A DNA stretch of 64,000 bases, taken from Paguma larvata. Its lineage: Eukaryota; Chordata; Mammalia; Carnivora; Viverridae. The first letter of the stretch is position 1. Each line of letters opens with the position of its first letter. The notes beneath the pieces are model-generated. The model did not search any database. It was not told where the DNA came from and worked only from the letters and a program-made list of their open reading frames with translations. The stretch lies in the NCBI GenBank assembly GCA_030068075.1, contig CM057839.1:17339167-17403166 (forward strand), given 5' to 3'. This document shows, one piece after another, positions 23,995-37,330 of the stretch. The position numbers were made by a program, and so were the translations under genes.

Positions 23995-25630
23995 CATCTT
24001 GATTATCCCAATAGATGCAGAAAATGCATTTGAAAAAAAAATTCAACATTCATTTATTTTGAGAAATAATAGCAAATTAGGACAAGGAACTTTTTCAAAG
24101 CTTACAGCAAATATCATAGTAAATTCTGAAACGCTGAATGCTTTCCCCCTAAGGTCCAGCACAAGGTATGGATGTCAGATGTTACAATTTCCATTCAACA
24201 TTACACTACAAGCCTAAGTAAATACTATAAAGGACGAAAAAAATACAGGACATACAGATTAGAAAAAGAGAAACAAAATGGTCTTTATTCTCAGATATTA
24301 TGATTACCTATTTAGAAATCCCAAAGTATCTCTAGGAAAGTAAGATAATTAACACATGAATTTTTTAAGATCCCGGAATGTCAAGTCAATATTCAAAAAT
24401 AAATGATATTTGTATACATGAGCGAAAATATTTGGGAATTTAAATTAAAAAACACGAGACCTTTTAAAATATATCAAAGTTGTGAAATTATTGAGAATAG
24501 ATTTAATAAAATATTCAAGGTTTGTATGGTGGAAATTAAAAATGATTGATGAAAAAAATAATAGACCAAAGCAATGGAGAGGTACACTAAGTTTATAGAT
24601 TAAAAAACTAAAATTTGTTAAGATGCCAAATGCTTCAAAATTGATTTACAGATTCAATACAGTCTCAAAAAAATATCTTCAACTTTTTTGTTTGTAGAAA
24701 TTATGAAGATATTTCTAAGATATACATGGATAATTCAAAAGTCTGAGGATAACCAAGCCAAATTTTTAAAAGAACAAAAGTAAAGACCTTATTACAGTAC
24801 TTGATATATAGATTACCATGCTTACTATATAATCTATAATATAAAGCTATAGTAATGTAGAGAGAGTGGTATTGATAGAAAGAGGGACACAGGTCAATAC
24901 AACAGAAGAACTATCCAAACATAGATCCATACATATATGGTCAACTAGTTCTACAATAATTGATTTTCAGTGGTGAAAGAAGAGTCTTCTCAATATACGA
25001 TGCTGTGATAATTGGTCATCCATATACAAAAAAAAAAAAAAAAGAACTTTGATCCTTCCCTCTCAATTTACACAAATATTAAGTTGAAATAGATTGCAGG
25101 CTTAAATGCCTAAATGTGACACATAAAATTCTAGAACTTGTAGACAAAAATTATGAGAAAATCTTTATGAACCTATTTAGGCAAAGATGTCTTTGACAAA
25201 GCAAAAAATAAAACAGACATGTAATAAAAAGAAAAAAATAGAAAAATCGGACTTTATAAAATTTAAGAATTCTTGCTTTTCAGGAATCATCATTAAGAAA
25301 ATTAAAAACGATCTCCCACAGACTGGGAAAAATATCTATAAATCATATGTCTGAAAGGGGCTTGTATAGAATATATAAAGTTTCCTCCAACTCAATTTAA
25401 AAAAAAACAAACAATCCAGTAATAAAAATAGGTAAAAGATTCAAACAGATACTTTAGCAAAAAAGGAGTAAGAAGCTGATTAACATAGTTAATAATTAAA
25501 AGAATGCAAATTAAAACCACAACAAGCTACAACTACGTATCTACTAGAACATAGAACAAAGATACAGTAACAAATGGTAATCAAGGATGCAGAACAACTA
25601 AACTCTCTGATAGATTTCTGATGAGACTAT
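23995..25630 (+). mobile_element. Old L1 ORF2 fragment, sense
   Basis: It opens with ORF2 reverse-transcriptase sequence ('attatcccaatagatgcaga' at 24001). It passes a region at 24281-24330 (L1 ORF2 'ggtctttattctcagatatt') and runs through the C-terminal region ('gggaaaaatatctataaatc' at 25325) to about 25630. Stops break all frames. No poly-A tail or 3' UTR is retained. Only about 1.6 kb of a 6-kb element survives, with internal decay. Confidence 0.75.
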
Positions 25631-26990
25631 ATGTTAATCATTGCCTTAAAAATAAGTCTTTTTGCCTGGTATGGATTCTAGTTCCAGTTTTCTATGCTGA
25701 AAAGTACTCTACTCTCTCATATACACTTTGCTTCTTTCCTATCTTTTTCCTTTCAGGAAAAACTGCCACATTTCTCTTACTGCTCTACACAGAAAATTTG
25801 AAGTCCCCACAGCAGAATTATCTAAGTGCCTATTAAACTCAGGACACATTTTGTAAATTCAAGGGTGGGCTAACACTTAAACATGGTCTGTAATGATTGA
25901 GGCCGCCCAATTAAGTGAGTGGACAAAGGTGGTATTCTCTTTAATCTCTGTGTGGTTGAAGGTGCAAGGGAGACCATTGCCTCAAGGAAGACACAATGTA
26001 ATAAGTGTACAGACTTGTCAATCTACCAATGGACTACCATGTAATGGAAGAATTGTGGGAAAACTGAACAGGGTAGAATTAATTCAGCCCTGAGGCATTA
26101 TGAAATGCTACCAAGAGGAGGCTAGAATCAAGAGGGAGTCGCAGGTGAGATGGCTTTCCATAAAAAGGTAGGAGGAGCCCCCTTGGATTTGCAAACAAAA
26201 CTGGGAGATACCTACCATACTGTTGATCAGAAGATCACTCAAAGAAACCTCACTAGTAGTATTGCTTTCAACAATAAGTTACCAGTCTAGTGTAGGTGGG
26301 CTTCACCATTCACAGCAAGTGTTCATTGTTTGGGTGCACTAAAACTATAGGAAAAACAAAAATACTGTAATACAATTGTCGTGATGTCTTACCTTATACT
26401 ATTCCCAGTTTTCGTTTTAGAAATATGATTTTTTTCTGTCTTTAGCAGCCATGAAAATAATACTATACATATAATTTAAACATGTTTTGAAGGACTAAGA
26501 GCCTGGATGTTTTGAGGATTGTGGTAGAAGAAATAATAAAAGACATTCTGGTTTTGAACACTAACATCAGTTGCCTATTTGATCTGTGGCCATGGTGTGT
26601 AAGGGGAAAAAAAAGTAAGAGGGTAAAACTAAAAAACATGCAGAAATGAAAGAGAAGCAAGACATGCCAACCCCTGCACTTTGCCCAAACAACCAACATA
26701 TTCCATTAAAGAAATTATACTTCACAATCCTGTTAGAAAAGGATGCTCTTGACCTTGTCCAAAAAATTACCTGCAAATAGGAAAAAAAAAGAACTACAGA
26801 AAAGTATAACAAAAAAGCTGTAATAGAAGAAAATAGGTAATATTAATAAAAATGTTTCAGGTGAAGACATTCTTCACTCAAAACTAAGTAGAATAAACTT
26901 TAATAAATATTTTCAATAAGCATTTGATGATGATCCAATTTCACATTGAGATAACATTTTCATCTAATCTATGGTGCATATTCCAAGTCT
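25631..26990. other. Unassigned sequence
   Basis: About 1.35 kb not matched to a family that I know. The segment 25880-26330 is less AT-rich than its surroundings and could be an old repeat or a unique block. No splice-bounded open exon is evident, and the 66-codon frame at 25893-26093 has no recognisable motif. Confidence 0.4.
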
Positions 26991-26994
26991 AGAG

Positions 26995-27965
26995 TCACAG
27001 TTTTAAATTTTTCTTATCTCTTTCGCTTCCTTCAGTCTATAAGAGTTTCTCAGACTTTGTCCTAACAGTGACATTTTTGAAAACTTCAAGTTAGCAATGT
27101 TTAGAACACTTCTTAATTTTGATCTAATATGTCCTCATAATTAGATTCAAGTTGTGCATCTGTAGTTGGAATAATGCAGAAGTGATAAGGCGTCCTTCTC
27201 AGGGTATCACATCCCCAAATATATGATGTGATGTCTATATGCCACTTACTAATGAGCCTAACTTGAATCATCAGGTGGAGATGATGTTTGCTTTCTCCAC
27301 TGTTTAGTTACTATTTTTCTGTCTTTTGTCCTCCAGTGTTTGGTAACTCTTTTGATGAGACAACTTTGAGAACATGAAAAAAGCCTGCTCCTCATCCAGC
27401 TTTGTCTGCTAGTATCCCCTGATGTGTCTTGCCTGAATCAATATTTAGTATCCTGGCTGCAAATGATTGTTTTTCCATTCTATCATTTCGTCCACATTTA
27501 TCAGGAGCACACTAATTTAAGAGAATGTCCCCATTTCTCTTCTATTTATGTTTATTTACTTATTATCATAATAGATTTGAATGATTTCCTACTTCATTCA
27601 ATAGGTCACAATTCATTGTAGTCCTCATTTATTTTGATGCTCAAATTGCACCATATTTAGCCAATGGGAACCCCATCAAGCTGTCTTTAATGTCTCCATT
27701 ATTTTTGAACACTTTCTTACTTTCTGGCACACTGAGGTGTTCTAGTTTCATCTTGCCCCTTCTTTGCCCCAGCCCTGGAATCAGACATTTTTTGCTTTGC
27801 TTGTTTGTTTTTGTTAAGAAGCTCTCATTCCTTTCAGTAGGGTCGAGTGTTTAAAACCTAACATTTGGGCACACGGTTTGCTTCTAGTCACTGGGATATC
27901 AGTGCTTTTTTTTCTGTGGATAGAGGTCGGGGGAAATATTTATTTGTCTCAGACTCCAGTCTGTT
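26995..27965 (-). mobile_element. L1M 3' UTR fragment, antisense
   Basis: Follows the complement of the same long L1M 3' UTR seen at 16263-17590: 'agagtttctcagactttgtc', 'tgcctgaatcaatatttagt' (27431), 'ctttcttactttctggcaca' (27713) and 'cccagccctggaatcagaca' (27768). Ends near 27965 at 'tagaggtcggggga'. No coding region is present. It is a second, separate copy of the 3' region. Confidence 0.65.
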
Positions 27966-28340
27966 CCCTTAGCTACATACTTGATCTCAGTTCCCTATTT
28001 CAGCCTGAGAGTGAGTGTGTGAGACTGAGCAAAAGAGTAAGAGTGAGAGAGAGAGAGACTGGGAAGAGAGAGTTCTCAGGATCTCACACAGAGTCATCTC
28101 TCAAAGTGGTGAGTAGGAGAAGGAAATCTAAGCTGCACTTCACCTCTAGACCTACAACATTCCACCTTTATTTTCAATGATGTCATCTGTCCAAATGCTT
28201 ACTTTCAGCTGGTGTTATATGGGATGAGAGAACACGCATCTGTACCCACTTGCTTTGCAATGTACCCTGCATTTTACTAGATCCTAGAGGATTATCTGTC
28301 AAGGTGCTAAGTCCAGTTTGTCAGAGACATTAAGATAGTA
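27966..28340. other. Unassigned sequence with a GA-rich patch
   Basis: Positions 28007-28072 are GA-rich, superficially like a SINE complement, but no tRNA-like head follows. The rest has no recognisable feature. Confidence 0.45.
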
Positions 28341-28344
28341 AAAT

Positions 28345-29690
28345 AAGATTCCCCCTAATTTCAAACTAGATTACAAAATCATAACAATCAATTAATTAAA
28401 GCAGGACAGTGTTGGCATACAGACATATAGACCAATGTGAATGGTCTGAATGAAATACATGGCCCAGAAATAAACCTACGGATATGTGAGCAATTAATTT
28501 ATAACAAAGGAATAAATAATATGCAATGGGTAAAGGAAACTTCTTTAATAAATAATGCTGGGAAATTGGATATCCTCATGTAACAGAATGAAACTGGACC
28601 TCTATCTTATACTATACACAAAAATGACTCGATATGAATTACTTGGCTTATATTCAAGCCTTATAACTGCAGAACCATGAAATTCCTAGAAAAAAATAGG
28701 TAGTAGCTCCTTAACAGAGACCTTGGCGATAATTTTTATTTTACTCTGACAGCAAAAGCAAAGACAACAAAAGCAAAAATAAAATGGGACTACATCAAAT
28801 AAAAAGTTTCTGCACAGCATAGAAAATCATCAACAAAAATAAAAGGTATTCTACTGCATGGAGGGAACTCTTTGTAAATCATACATCTGATAAGGGGTTA
28901 AAATCCAAAATATACAAAGAATTAATACACCTCAAAAAAAGCCTAATTTAAAAATGGGCAGAAGATCTGCATAGACACTTTAAAAGATATATAGAGAGCA
29001 AACAGGCACATTAAAAGATGCTCTACATTGTTAACCATCAAGGAAATGTAAATTAAAACCATGAGATATTACCTCACACCTGTTAGAATGGCTCTTATCA
29101 AAAAGACTAGAAATAGCAAGTGTTGGTGAGGATATGGAAAGAACAAAAACTTTGCATACTGTTGGTGGAAATATAAATTGGTATAGCCACTATGGAAAAC
29201 AGTATGGAAGTTTCTTTAAAAAATTACAAATATTCTACTTCTGTCTATTTATCTGAAGGAAACAAAACACTAATTTGTAAAGACATATATATCTCCATGT
29301 TCATTATGGAATTATTTACAATATCCAATATGTAGAAATGGAAATAATCTAAGTGTCCATCAATGTGTGAATGGATAAAGAAGTTCTGGTATATATGTAA
29401 TATGTGTGAGTATATTATTACATTATAATATGCCTCATACTTATGTAATAGAATATTCAGACGTAAAAAACACCAAAAGTTCACCATTTATGACAACATG
29501 GATGTATCTCAAAGCGTTATGCTAAATGAAATGTCAGATAGAGAAGGAAAAATATTGTATGATCTCTCATATGAGGAATCTACAATTCTATATATTAAAA
29601 CAAAACTAAGCTCATTGATACAGAGTGGTAGTTATCAAGGATGAGGAGTTGGGTATGAAAAAAAAAAAGGGTGAAGTCATTTTTTTGTTG
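28345..29690 (+). mobile_element. L1 ORF2 C-terminal and 3' fragment, sense
   Basis: From 'taatttcaaactagattaca' (28357) the sequence follows L1 ORF2: a cluster near 28490 ('gagcaattaatttataacaa'), the C-terminal region with 'gaatggctcttatcaaaaag' (about 29087) and 'gttggtggaaatataaattg' (29161), then the end of ORF2 near 29560. Stops break all frames. It ends in an A-rich run near 29660. The 5' part is missing. Confidence 0.8.
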
Positions 29691-31190
29691 GTTTAAGTGA
29701 ATAGAAAAAATATACATACAAGGTAGGACTGAAGGGGTAATTTTTGAGTAACTGGCTTAAAAATGCCCAGACCACCCCAGGGAAAACTGAACACTGTATA
29801 TATATTATGTTATCATGCCCACATATCACTGTGATAAATGACACTCCACGGACAAGCCCGAAGAGTGTACTGTTCTGTGAGCAATGCGTTGCCATCTCAA
29901 GAGAACCAGGTACTCATAGGACTTAAATCAGGCAGGATTTCACAGGAACCATAATAAAGCCCTTTTAAAAACCACTTTAGATAGTCATTTGATTTTTCAT
30001 TTTATTTTTAGCAAATACAGAAAAAGGTGGGAAACAAGGCTTAGCTTAAAAGAGACAAAAGAAGATTTGATACTTTTTTTTTTAGATACTTTATAATAAA
30101 GTTGAGTTTTAATGAATACCATTACGAAAGAAGTAAGATTATACTGGAATATAGGGCTGTTTAATATGCTTCACTGAATTTAGTGGCTGGTAGGTTACGA
30201 CAAGATTATTTTTAATATATTTTGGAGACAATGCTGGGTACATTTCTTTTCAGGGAGTGGAATTATTCTGTAATGATTTCTGTGCCCTTTACCTGAAACT
30301 TTTAACTGAATACATCAAAGTATATTGTATAAAAAAACAAACTGTAAGCTATGGCACAAGATGTTGTGGAACACGTAGTCCATTCTTTTGATGACTTCTC
30401 CATCTCTTTTAAACTCAGAACTGATGTGGCATAAACAGATGGCCACATACTATAATTATTGCAAAATTATTTTGTAAAAACTCTATTGATATTTAAAAGA
30501 CTAACAGAGAAGTATGTCACACTCTAAAGTCAGAATTCACAAGCCTAGACATTACTGAGATATAAATACTACTTCTTTTCTTTTTCTTTTTAAACTTTTC
30601 TTTTTCCATGAATATTTTCCCTGTTGCTTCCCCTTCCAATTAAGTCAACAAGTGGTCATTGCCATCTGCTTTGCTTTAGACACAGACCAGAATGGGTGGT
30701 GGTGGTCACTAAGAAATAAATAGCTTACAGGTTATTATTAACTTCTGTACTCTGGAAGCTTTAACTCTTAGGGAACAGTAATCCATAGGTAAATATAAAA
30801 TATTTGAGGAAACAATAGAAGAAAACCTTTCATAGACGTTAGAGAAAGAGCAAGGAGATCTGGGAGAAGAGAGATATAGAGAAGCAGTAAGTGGCTAGTT
30901 TATCGGGGGAAGAGTCCTAGATATAGGTGTGACTACTGGGACCTCCTGCCAGGTGGGTGGCTAATTCTTGATGGAACCTTCTTATTGCTTCCAGTGTTTT
31001 CACTCTGGAAGCAGGTGATCACTCACACTATCACTTCTTTTGGTGAGTTTGGTGGAGATTCGAGATTTTGTCCAGTCATCTACTGTTGACTTTTCCAACA
31101 GCAGCTTTCCTTTGCCTCATCTCAGCCTCGCCTATTCCATGTGAGCTCGTCTCTTTGCAATGGGCAGTTTGGTAGTAAGTTCAAGAAAAG
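29691..31190. other. Unassigned unique-looking DNA
   Basis: About 1.5 kb without a family that I recognise. A T-rich patch lies at 30574-30606. No exon evidence. Confidence 0.45.
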
Positions 31191-31194
31191 AAGA

Positions 31195-32235
31195 TGAAAC
31201 TTTGGACACTCTCTAGGCTAAAGAGAGCTCTATTTGCCAAATTTAGAAGTTTTTCAGCAATTATTCTTTCAAACATTATTTTCTGCAACTCTTTCTTTCT
31301 GCTTTCCTTTAAAGAATCCTATTACCCATTTTTAAATAACTCAAAACCTGACAGCTCTCTGATGCTGTTCCTTTTTTCCCCCCTCAGTCTTTTTCCTTTT
31401 GAATCGTTTCTATTACCATGTGATTAAATTCACTTTTTTTTAAACTTCAATGGCTATTCTGTTCTTAAGTGTATTTAGTGTATTTTCATCTTAAACTTTT
31501 TTTTTTTTTTAATCTAGGAGAAGTTGCTTTAGGACTTTTCTTTATCTTCCATGTTTCTCCTTTCATATTTTCATTTAACCTTCTGAAATGGATTATAACT
31601 ATTTCAATGTCATTGACCACTAATTCTATCAACTGTGTTTTCTCTGGGTCTGTCTCTATTATTGTCTTCTATCTTCATTATGAATGTCTTCCAGCTTCTT
31701 TGAATGCCTGATAGATTTTTATAGTATTTTAGGCATTGTGAGCTTTATAGGATACTTAACCTTGTTTTCTGCTGGTCATTTTTTGTATTTTCTGAAATAG
31801 TTTTTTTTTTTCTAGGATATAGTTATTTGGGAATATTTTACTCCTTTTGAAGCTAACTTTAAAGTTTTGTTTGGTGGAAACAGAACAGATTTTACTCTAA
31901 GTACTATATTTCTACACAGGTGGGAAATTATCCTTCTGACTCCAAGGTTTTCTACTCTAGCTAGTAGATACATAAATTAGTCATAGCCCTGAATGAGTTC
32001 TAGAAATTGTTCTGCCTTTTCTTGGCCATTGATAGTTTCCTCGCACTATGCGTTGATCAGTATTCTGGTAAAGATTCAAGGGAAACATTTTTCAAATCTG
32101 AAGTTCTCTCTCTATATGGTTCATTCTCCTCTGTTTATTCTGCCCTGAGAATTCTAATTGCCTTGGCCTCTCTAAATTCTCATATATGTCAAGGAGAGCT
32201 AAATTTAATATTCAAACATCTATTTTGAAAGCTGA
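31195..32235 (-). mobile_element. Probable L1M 5'-region remnant, antisense
   Basis: 'ttttcagcaattattctttc', 'ttctatcaactgtgttttct' (31625), 'tttaggcattgtgagcttta' (about 31728), 'tctagctagtagatacat' (31957) and 'tctagaaattgttctgcctt' (32000) keep the order of a common antisense text found in old L1M 5' ends. The assignment to L1 (rather than a related unit) is from memory. It contains T-rich patches at about 31490-31510 and 31800-31812. The frames at 31194-31711 are not genes. Confidence 0.55.
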
Positions 32236-32279
32236 TTTTTGGCAGGAAGCTGAAAAAGGAAATCATAGGGACAAGACTA

Positions 32280-32740
32280 TTAGGAAACATTAAATAAAAA
32301 ATTGTGAGGGTCTTAACCAAGGCAGGGCAGTGAGGGTAAAGCAGTGTCTAACAGATATTAGAAGGGAAAATAGAGAAGAGTTGGTTATCAATTAGCCACA
32401 GGTAGTCAGGGAAAAGAGAAACACAAGTTGGTTTCTAGGCTTCTAGAAGGCTAGGCTCCCTACCCATGTGAATGGGTAAGGGATAAATTCTTCATCAAAA
32501 TAGAAAATGTAGAAGGGGAAAGACCAAACTGAGTAGGTGACAAGGTTGATGACTTTAGTTTTCCACATACTAAGCTTCCTGATGCATGTGGAATTTGAAG
32601 GTGGAATATAGAATCAGTATTTTGGTTCAATTCCATTTAACATTCCCTGATTACCTATCATATGCTAGGAACTTTGTTGAGAACTGAAAAGAGAAGGGAG
32701 AATGAGATGTAGTACCTCTCACTGGTGTAGAACACAAGAG
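32280..32740 (+). repeat. Possible L2-like relic
   Basis: Purine-rich 5' half with 'gggtcttaaccaaggcaggg', then at 32640-32710 'cattccctgattacctatca' and 'atgctaggaactttgttgag', which resembles the L2 3' end. Tentative. Confidence 0.35.
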
Positions 32741-34500
32741 ATCTGGGGCACATACAGAAGTTTGGTCTATAATAATGTCTTATTTATCTGACTACCAAAT
32801 CCAAAAATTCAAAACAACAGTTGCAAATATAAAGTTAAGAAGAGAAGATCAATGGAATAAAGGTTTATACCCTTTCTTCCATAAATAAACCCCCCAGTCC
32901 ATTTTTAGAGACTTTTGACCCCTACATAATACAACATCCAGGCTAGCTCTGACACTCAGCCAAACTAATTTTCTGCTACTGCTTCAAAGTAGGAGATTAG
33001 AAGCAGGGAGGGAACTGCTAAAGGCAGTTATATTTTCAGTAGTATGAAGTGATCGCTGACAGCTTGTCAGGAAAACAAAATAGGGAAAACACATCTAGTC
33101 CAGGAATCTAGGTCCTACACATACCCATAGCTCTGTGTTTACCTATATATTGCAGTAATAATTGTTTATGGAGATGACTGTCTATATAGTCATCAAGAAC
33201 AATATTATGTCGATTTAGTTTTTGCAACATCTTTCTGATGCAAAATAAACATCTAATAGATTTGTATTACATGATTTCATAACAGATGTTAGTGGTCTCA
33301 TTACAACACAAGATACTTTTTCTACAATACTACAAATTAGGAATACTGGTTAATATTGTCCAGACTCCTGCATAAAGGCTAATTAATAAGATGTCAAATT
33401 AGATGCTCGTGTAGTACAGTACACTAGTACAGTCCACCTCCAAATCTCTTGGCCATCAGTAACCATAACCAATCTGTAATACCTGGCTTAAAATGTGGCC
33501 ATGGTCATTTTAGTCTTTCAAATTTATGGCTCCCTTTTTTTCTGCATCTATTCTGGTTCTAGTACTCTAGCAAGTTCGATCCTGGTATTAAGTGCAAGAA
33601 AATGAAGAGGAGTTTTATTCGGAAAGTAAACTTGGCAGAAGAGAAGAGCTAAGCTTGACAAAAGTGTCTATCACTTCTAAATATGTAAAATTGATGAAAG
33701 ATTGGGTCTATTAGAGTCTTCAACCTGAGATCTGTTGAGAATTCTAGCAATAATCAGATGAGTCAAGAATGAACCAAGATAAATTTATGAATACTGTTAA
33801 TGGGAAATCAGGAGAATGTGTAGATATTGCCTTATTTAAAGACTAGTATATATACATATATAGATTATAGCATAGAAACTTTTTAAATAGTTAACAGTGT
33901 AATAAAATGGTAGCAGCTAAAAGGTTCATTTTTGAACAAAATACTTATGAGATATACATGTATATTTCAGAAAAAACTTACTGTGTTAAAATATTTAAAA
34001 CACTATACAATTTAAAATATAAAATATAATAAATAATATTTTTCTGACCAATGACGAGGCAAGCAGGACAGTGAACTGAGTGAAGGCAACATTGTAAGGA
34101 AACCTGAAGTTCAAACAGAAATTCAACACTGCATTAGAAGAGAAGAAACGAAGCTGTGGAACACTGAATTAACTTGGGAATTTTATTCAGGTTCCAAAGG
34201 AACTGGGCAAAGAGATTACAGAGGTTATAAAGTTATATACACGGGGGAATGAAAATATACATCCCAGGTACATAAAATTGTGTTTCAGGAAATAAAAAGA
34301 TATTGAGGAAGAATCTAACATTCAATATAAAAAATACTTTTGCCCTAAAGAAATGCCAGAGTCTATAGATCAAAGGGCACCAATGAATACAGGCAAAATA
34401 AATAAAAAGAGAATAATATCTACAGTTCAAAGGCATCACCTACTTATGCTCATCACTTCCCTACTGCACAGAAAGACGCAAGGGCTCACAGCGTCTTGTG
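32741..34500. other. Unassigned unique-looking DNA
   Basis: About 1.75 kb, AT-rich, with no exon, known transposon or tandem repeat recognised. The 68-codon minus-strand frame at 34233-34439 is unsupported. Confidence 0.45.
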
Positions 34501-34504
34501 CTAC

Positions 34505-35760
34505 ATCTACTCAAACTTTGAAGAACAGATAATTCCTTTGATAATTAAAATGTTTCAGAACATGTCCAGAGAAAAGCAACTTTGGGATTCTGTCTGTGAA
34601 GTAAGCCTAACCCTGCAGTTAAAACCTAAGGAAGAAACCTTCAACTGATGCAGAAAACACCAAGTAAGATATTAGCAAATTTGTTTGAGCAATACATTAA
34701 GAATTAATATACAATGACCAAGTGAGATTCATAGTTACCATGTGAGATATTTCAGTATTAGGAGAATTATATTTCATACTATTAAAAAATGAAAAAGGAT
34801 AAATCATAGGATTATCTCCAAAGATACCAAAATACATTTGAAAATATTAACATTCATTCTTGAACTTAAAATCAGTTTAATAAAGTGGGGTTAGTGGTAT
34901 TTCTTAACATGAATGCTGTACACACACATAAAACCCATGTACACACAAAAACAAACATAAACATACATAAAACATAACATGTAAATATATGCAGACACAC
35001 ACTGCCCTTACTGAAGAAAAACTTGATGGATTCCCATTAACAAGGAAACGAGCTAAAGTGTTTATTAATATAGTCATTAAGAATCTTTAGAAGTACTGGT
35101 TAATAAAACAAAAAATCGTAATAGGTAAAATAGTTAAGAAGAAGAAAGCAAAATCATCAATTTATAAATTTATTTTTAATGACACAAAAACTTATAAATG
35201 TAAACATGAGTTGAAAACTAATAAAAATATTTAGTTATATGTTGGGAAACAAAATTACTACTGGAGAAGATATAAATAGACCTACATGTTCACTGATGGA
35301 TGAGTAGATGGAGTGTGATGTGTACATAGAATGGAATATTATTTAGCCTTAAAAAAGAAAGAAATCGTGCAATATGCAAGAACATGGATGAACCTCAAGG
35401 ATATTATGCTTAAGTGAAAGAAGCCAGACACAGAAGGACAAATCCTGCGTGATTCCGTTTATAGGAGGCATTAAAATAGTCAAAGTTACAGAAAGTAAAT
35501 CAGGAAGTAAAATGGTGCTTGCAGGGATGTGGGGTGGTGGGAGGGGGAAATGTGGGGTTGCTAGCCAAAGAAAATCAATTCTCGGTTATGCAAGATTAAG
35601 TTGTAGCGATCTGCGCTACAGCATCGTGCCCATACTTGCCAATACTATACTGTGTGCATTTCAAATTTGAGGGTCTAGAACTTACCTTAGACATTCTTAA
35701 TACGACAAAAAACTTCAAAAATTTATTATAAATTTAAAAATATATGAATAACTAACTAAT
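34505..35760 (+). mobile_element. Decayed L1 with internal deletion, sense
   Basis: 34505-34900 follows L1 ORF2 reverse-transcriptase sequence ('aaagaacagataattccttt', 'gtaagatattagcaaatttg' at 34663, 'caatgaccaagtgagattca' at 34712). A CA-rich tract at 34918-35000 follows, then ORF2 C-terminal and 3' UTR sequence from about 35276 ('aatggaatattatttagcct' at 35331, 'aacatggatgaacctcaagg') to about 35760. About 2 kb of the ORF2 middle is missing, so this is a single element with a deletion or two adjacent pieces. Confidence 0.7.
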
Positions 35761-36074
35761 CAGAAAATTTAACATTTAGGTTCAACCCTTTCAATACCCG
35801 ACTATGTACAAATAGCAAAGCTTTTCATGAGTATGAAAATATTTATCATGGGGTCAGTAAAAATGACAGTTTCTATTTTTGTTTCTTTGACTCAGAAAAC
35901 ATGTTTCTTAACTTTTTATCACAGAGCAACACTGCAGGCAAAGGATGTATCTGAGAAAAAAACTAATATGATGTATTTACCTGCTTTATCTGATAGTAAA
36001 ACAATTTATAAAGTCTTAATAACTAAAAAATTTTCCATAATGCATGCATCTATAGATCAATAAAAGAGAGCCAG

Positions 36075-36255
36075 AGTAGATCTAATATATATGAACACTC
36101 ATATATATTTGATATTCATACATATTCTATATACTCATATATATTCTATATATTCATACACATTCTGTATTAATATATATTCTATATCCATTTATATTCT
36201 CTATATATTTATACACATTATATATGCATATATATTCACATACATATGATATGTA
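36075..36255. repeat. AT-rich degenerate tandem repeat (CATATATATTCTATATA type)
   Basis: Repeated short units of the form 'catatatattctatata' with 'ttcatacacatt' variants over about 180 bases. Units are inexact, about 16-24 bases long, and all rich in TATA. This is simple-sequence expansion, not a coding region; the 84-codon minus-strand frame at 36201-36455 overlaps it. Confidence 0.85.
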
Positions 36256-37204
36256 AATCTATATTTTCCTCTCCAAACAAATAGAAAAGTTATTGGTAAT
36301 ATCACATGATTTGTATTTTGGGGTTGTGTGCTGAAGTTAAAAAAATAACAAAACTCTGGGGAAGTATATATAAAATAAAAAAAATATTTTGAGGATGCTA
36401 ATGTTATTAAAAAAACTAAATATCTAAATGCTGCTTCTGGAATTTCCATCCTCAAATTTATCTAAGCTTAGTGATGAATTGTAGAATTAGAATTCAACCA
36501 CTGATTCTTTGCACTTAGCCTACAAATGTGCTAATAGGCTACACAGGCGAGACGGAGGGCTAGATTTTATTTCATTACAACATGTAAGTTTTTATCATCT
36601 TCTTAAGCCCTTAGTTTTGCATGTAAATATTTGCTCTTTCTCAAGCTCAGCAACAGATAATAGCTCTTCTCTGTTATGGAAACTTAGTTTATCTAAGGGG
36701 CAGATTTCGCTGTACTTGTACTCAATCAGGTATCAAAACCTTAAGGAAACCAAAACATACTTTTTCCTCGGTTTGGTTTTTATTCTCTCCCTCCTTTGAC
36801 ATTCAAACATGTCAACCAATATCTTTGGATGTTACTGCAGATAAACAGAGAAGGATGTTTTGCATGTGTGACAGCATCTTCCAAATGGCCAAAAGACTTA
36901 GGAATCTCATGATCCTGAGTTGTCAAACAAATACATGTGTGACTTTTACAGTTAATACATCCCTCGGATGTGCTCCTCGATATTATGTCACCTTTTAAAT
37001 TCTATTTCATCTAATTTAGACTGAATTGAGAAAGAGAAATAAACCTTGACTGTCTGGAATGTGAAGAGTACACTAGAAGTAATATCAGTATATTGCATTA
37101 GTTGTGGAAACACATACAAAATTTAATTTAAAAAATAGGCTTTTACTGTTATTATTTAAAATAACAGAATAAACAAAAATGACAGTTTCCTTCTTTGGAT
37201 AAAT
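36256..37204. other. Unassigned unique-looking DNA
   Basis: Nearly 1 kb without a recognised repeat. The 96-codon frame at 36509-36799 has no protein motif. Could be unique intergenic DNA. Confidence 0.45.
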
Positions 37205-37330
37205 AATACACTCTTAGTTTCAATTATAGTTGATAAGCATGTTCTCATTTAATACAACAATCCTGTAGTGTAAAGTATTATTTTATATATAAAGAGAAAA
37301 ATATACAAGATCAAGTGGATTGATGAAAGA
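37205..37330 (+). repeat. Possible MIR remnant
   Basis: 'ttctcatttaatacaacaat' then 'cctgtagtgtaaagtattat' (about 37262) keeps the order of the MIR central block ('ctcatttaatcctcacaaca', 'ccctgtgaggtaggtattat'). Tentative. Confidence 0.45.

Noticed and set aside
25880..26330. Possible endogenous retroviral fragment
   Set aside because: No LTR, tRNA primer-binding site or clear conserved motif could be identified, so no retroviral call is made.
28007..28072. GA-rich block resembling an antisense SINE
   Set aside because: No tRNA-like head complement follows and no A/T-rich tail precedes it.
36075..36255. Possible CRISPR-like array
   Set aside because: Units are inexact, AT-only, without spacers of unique sequence, and the DNA is mammalian.
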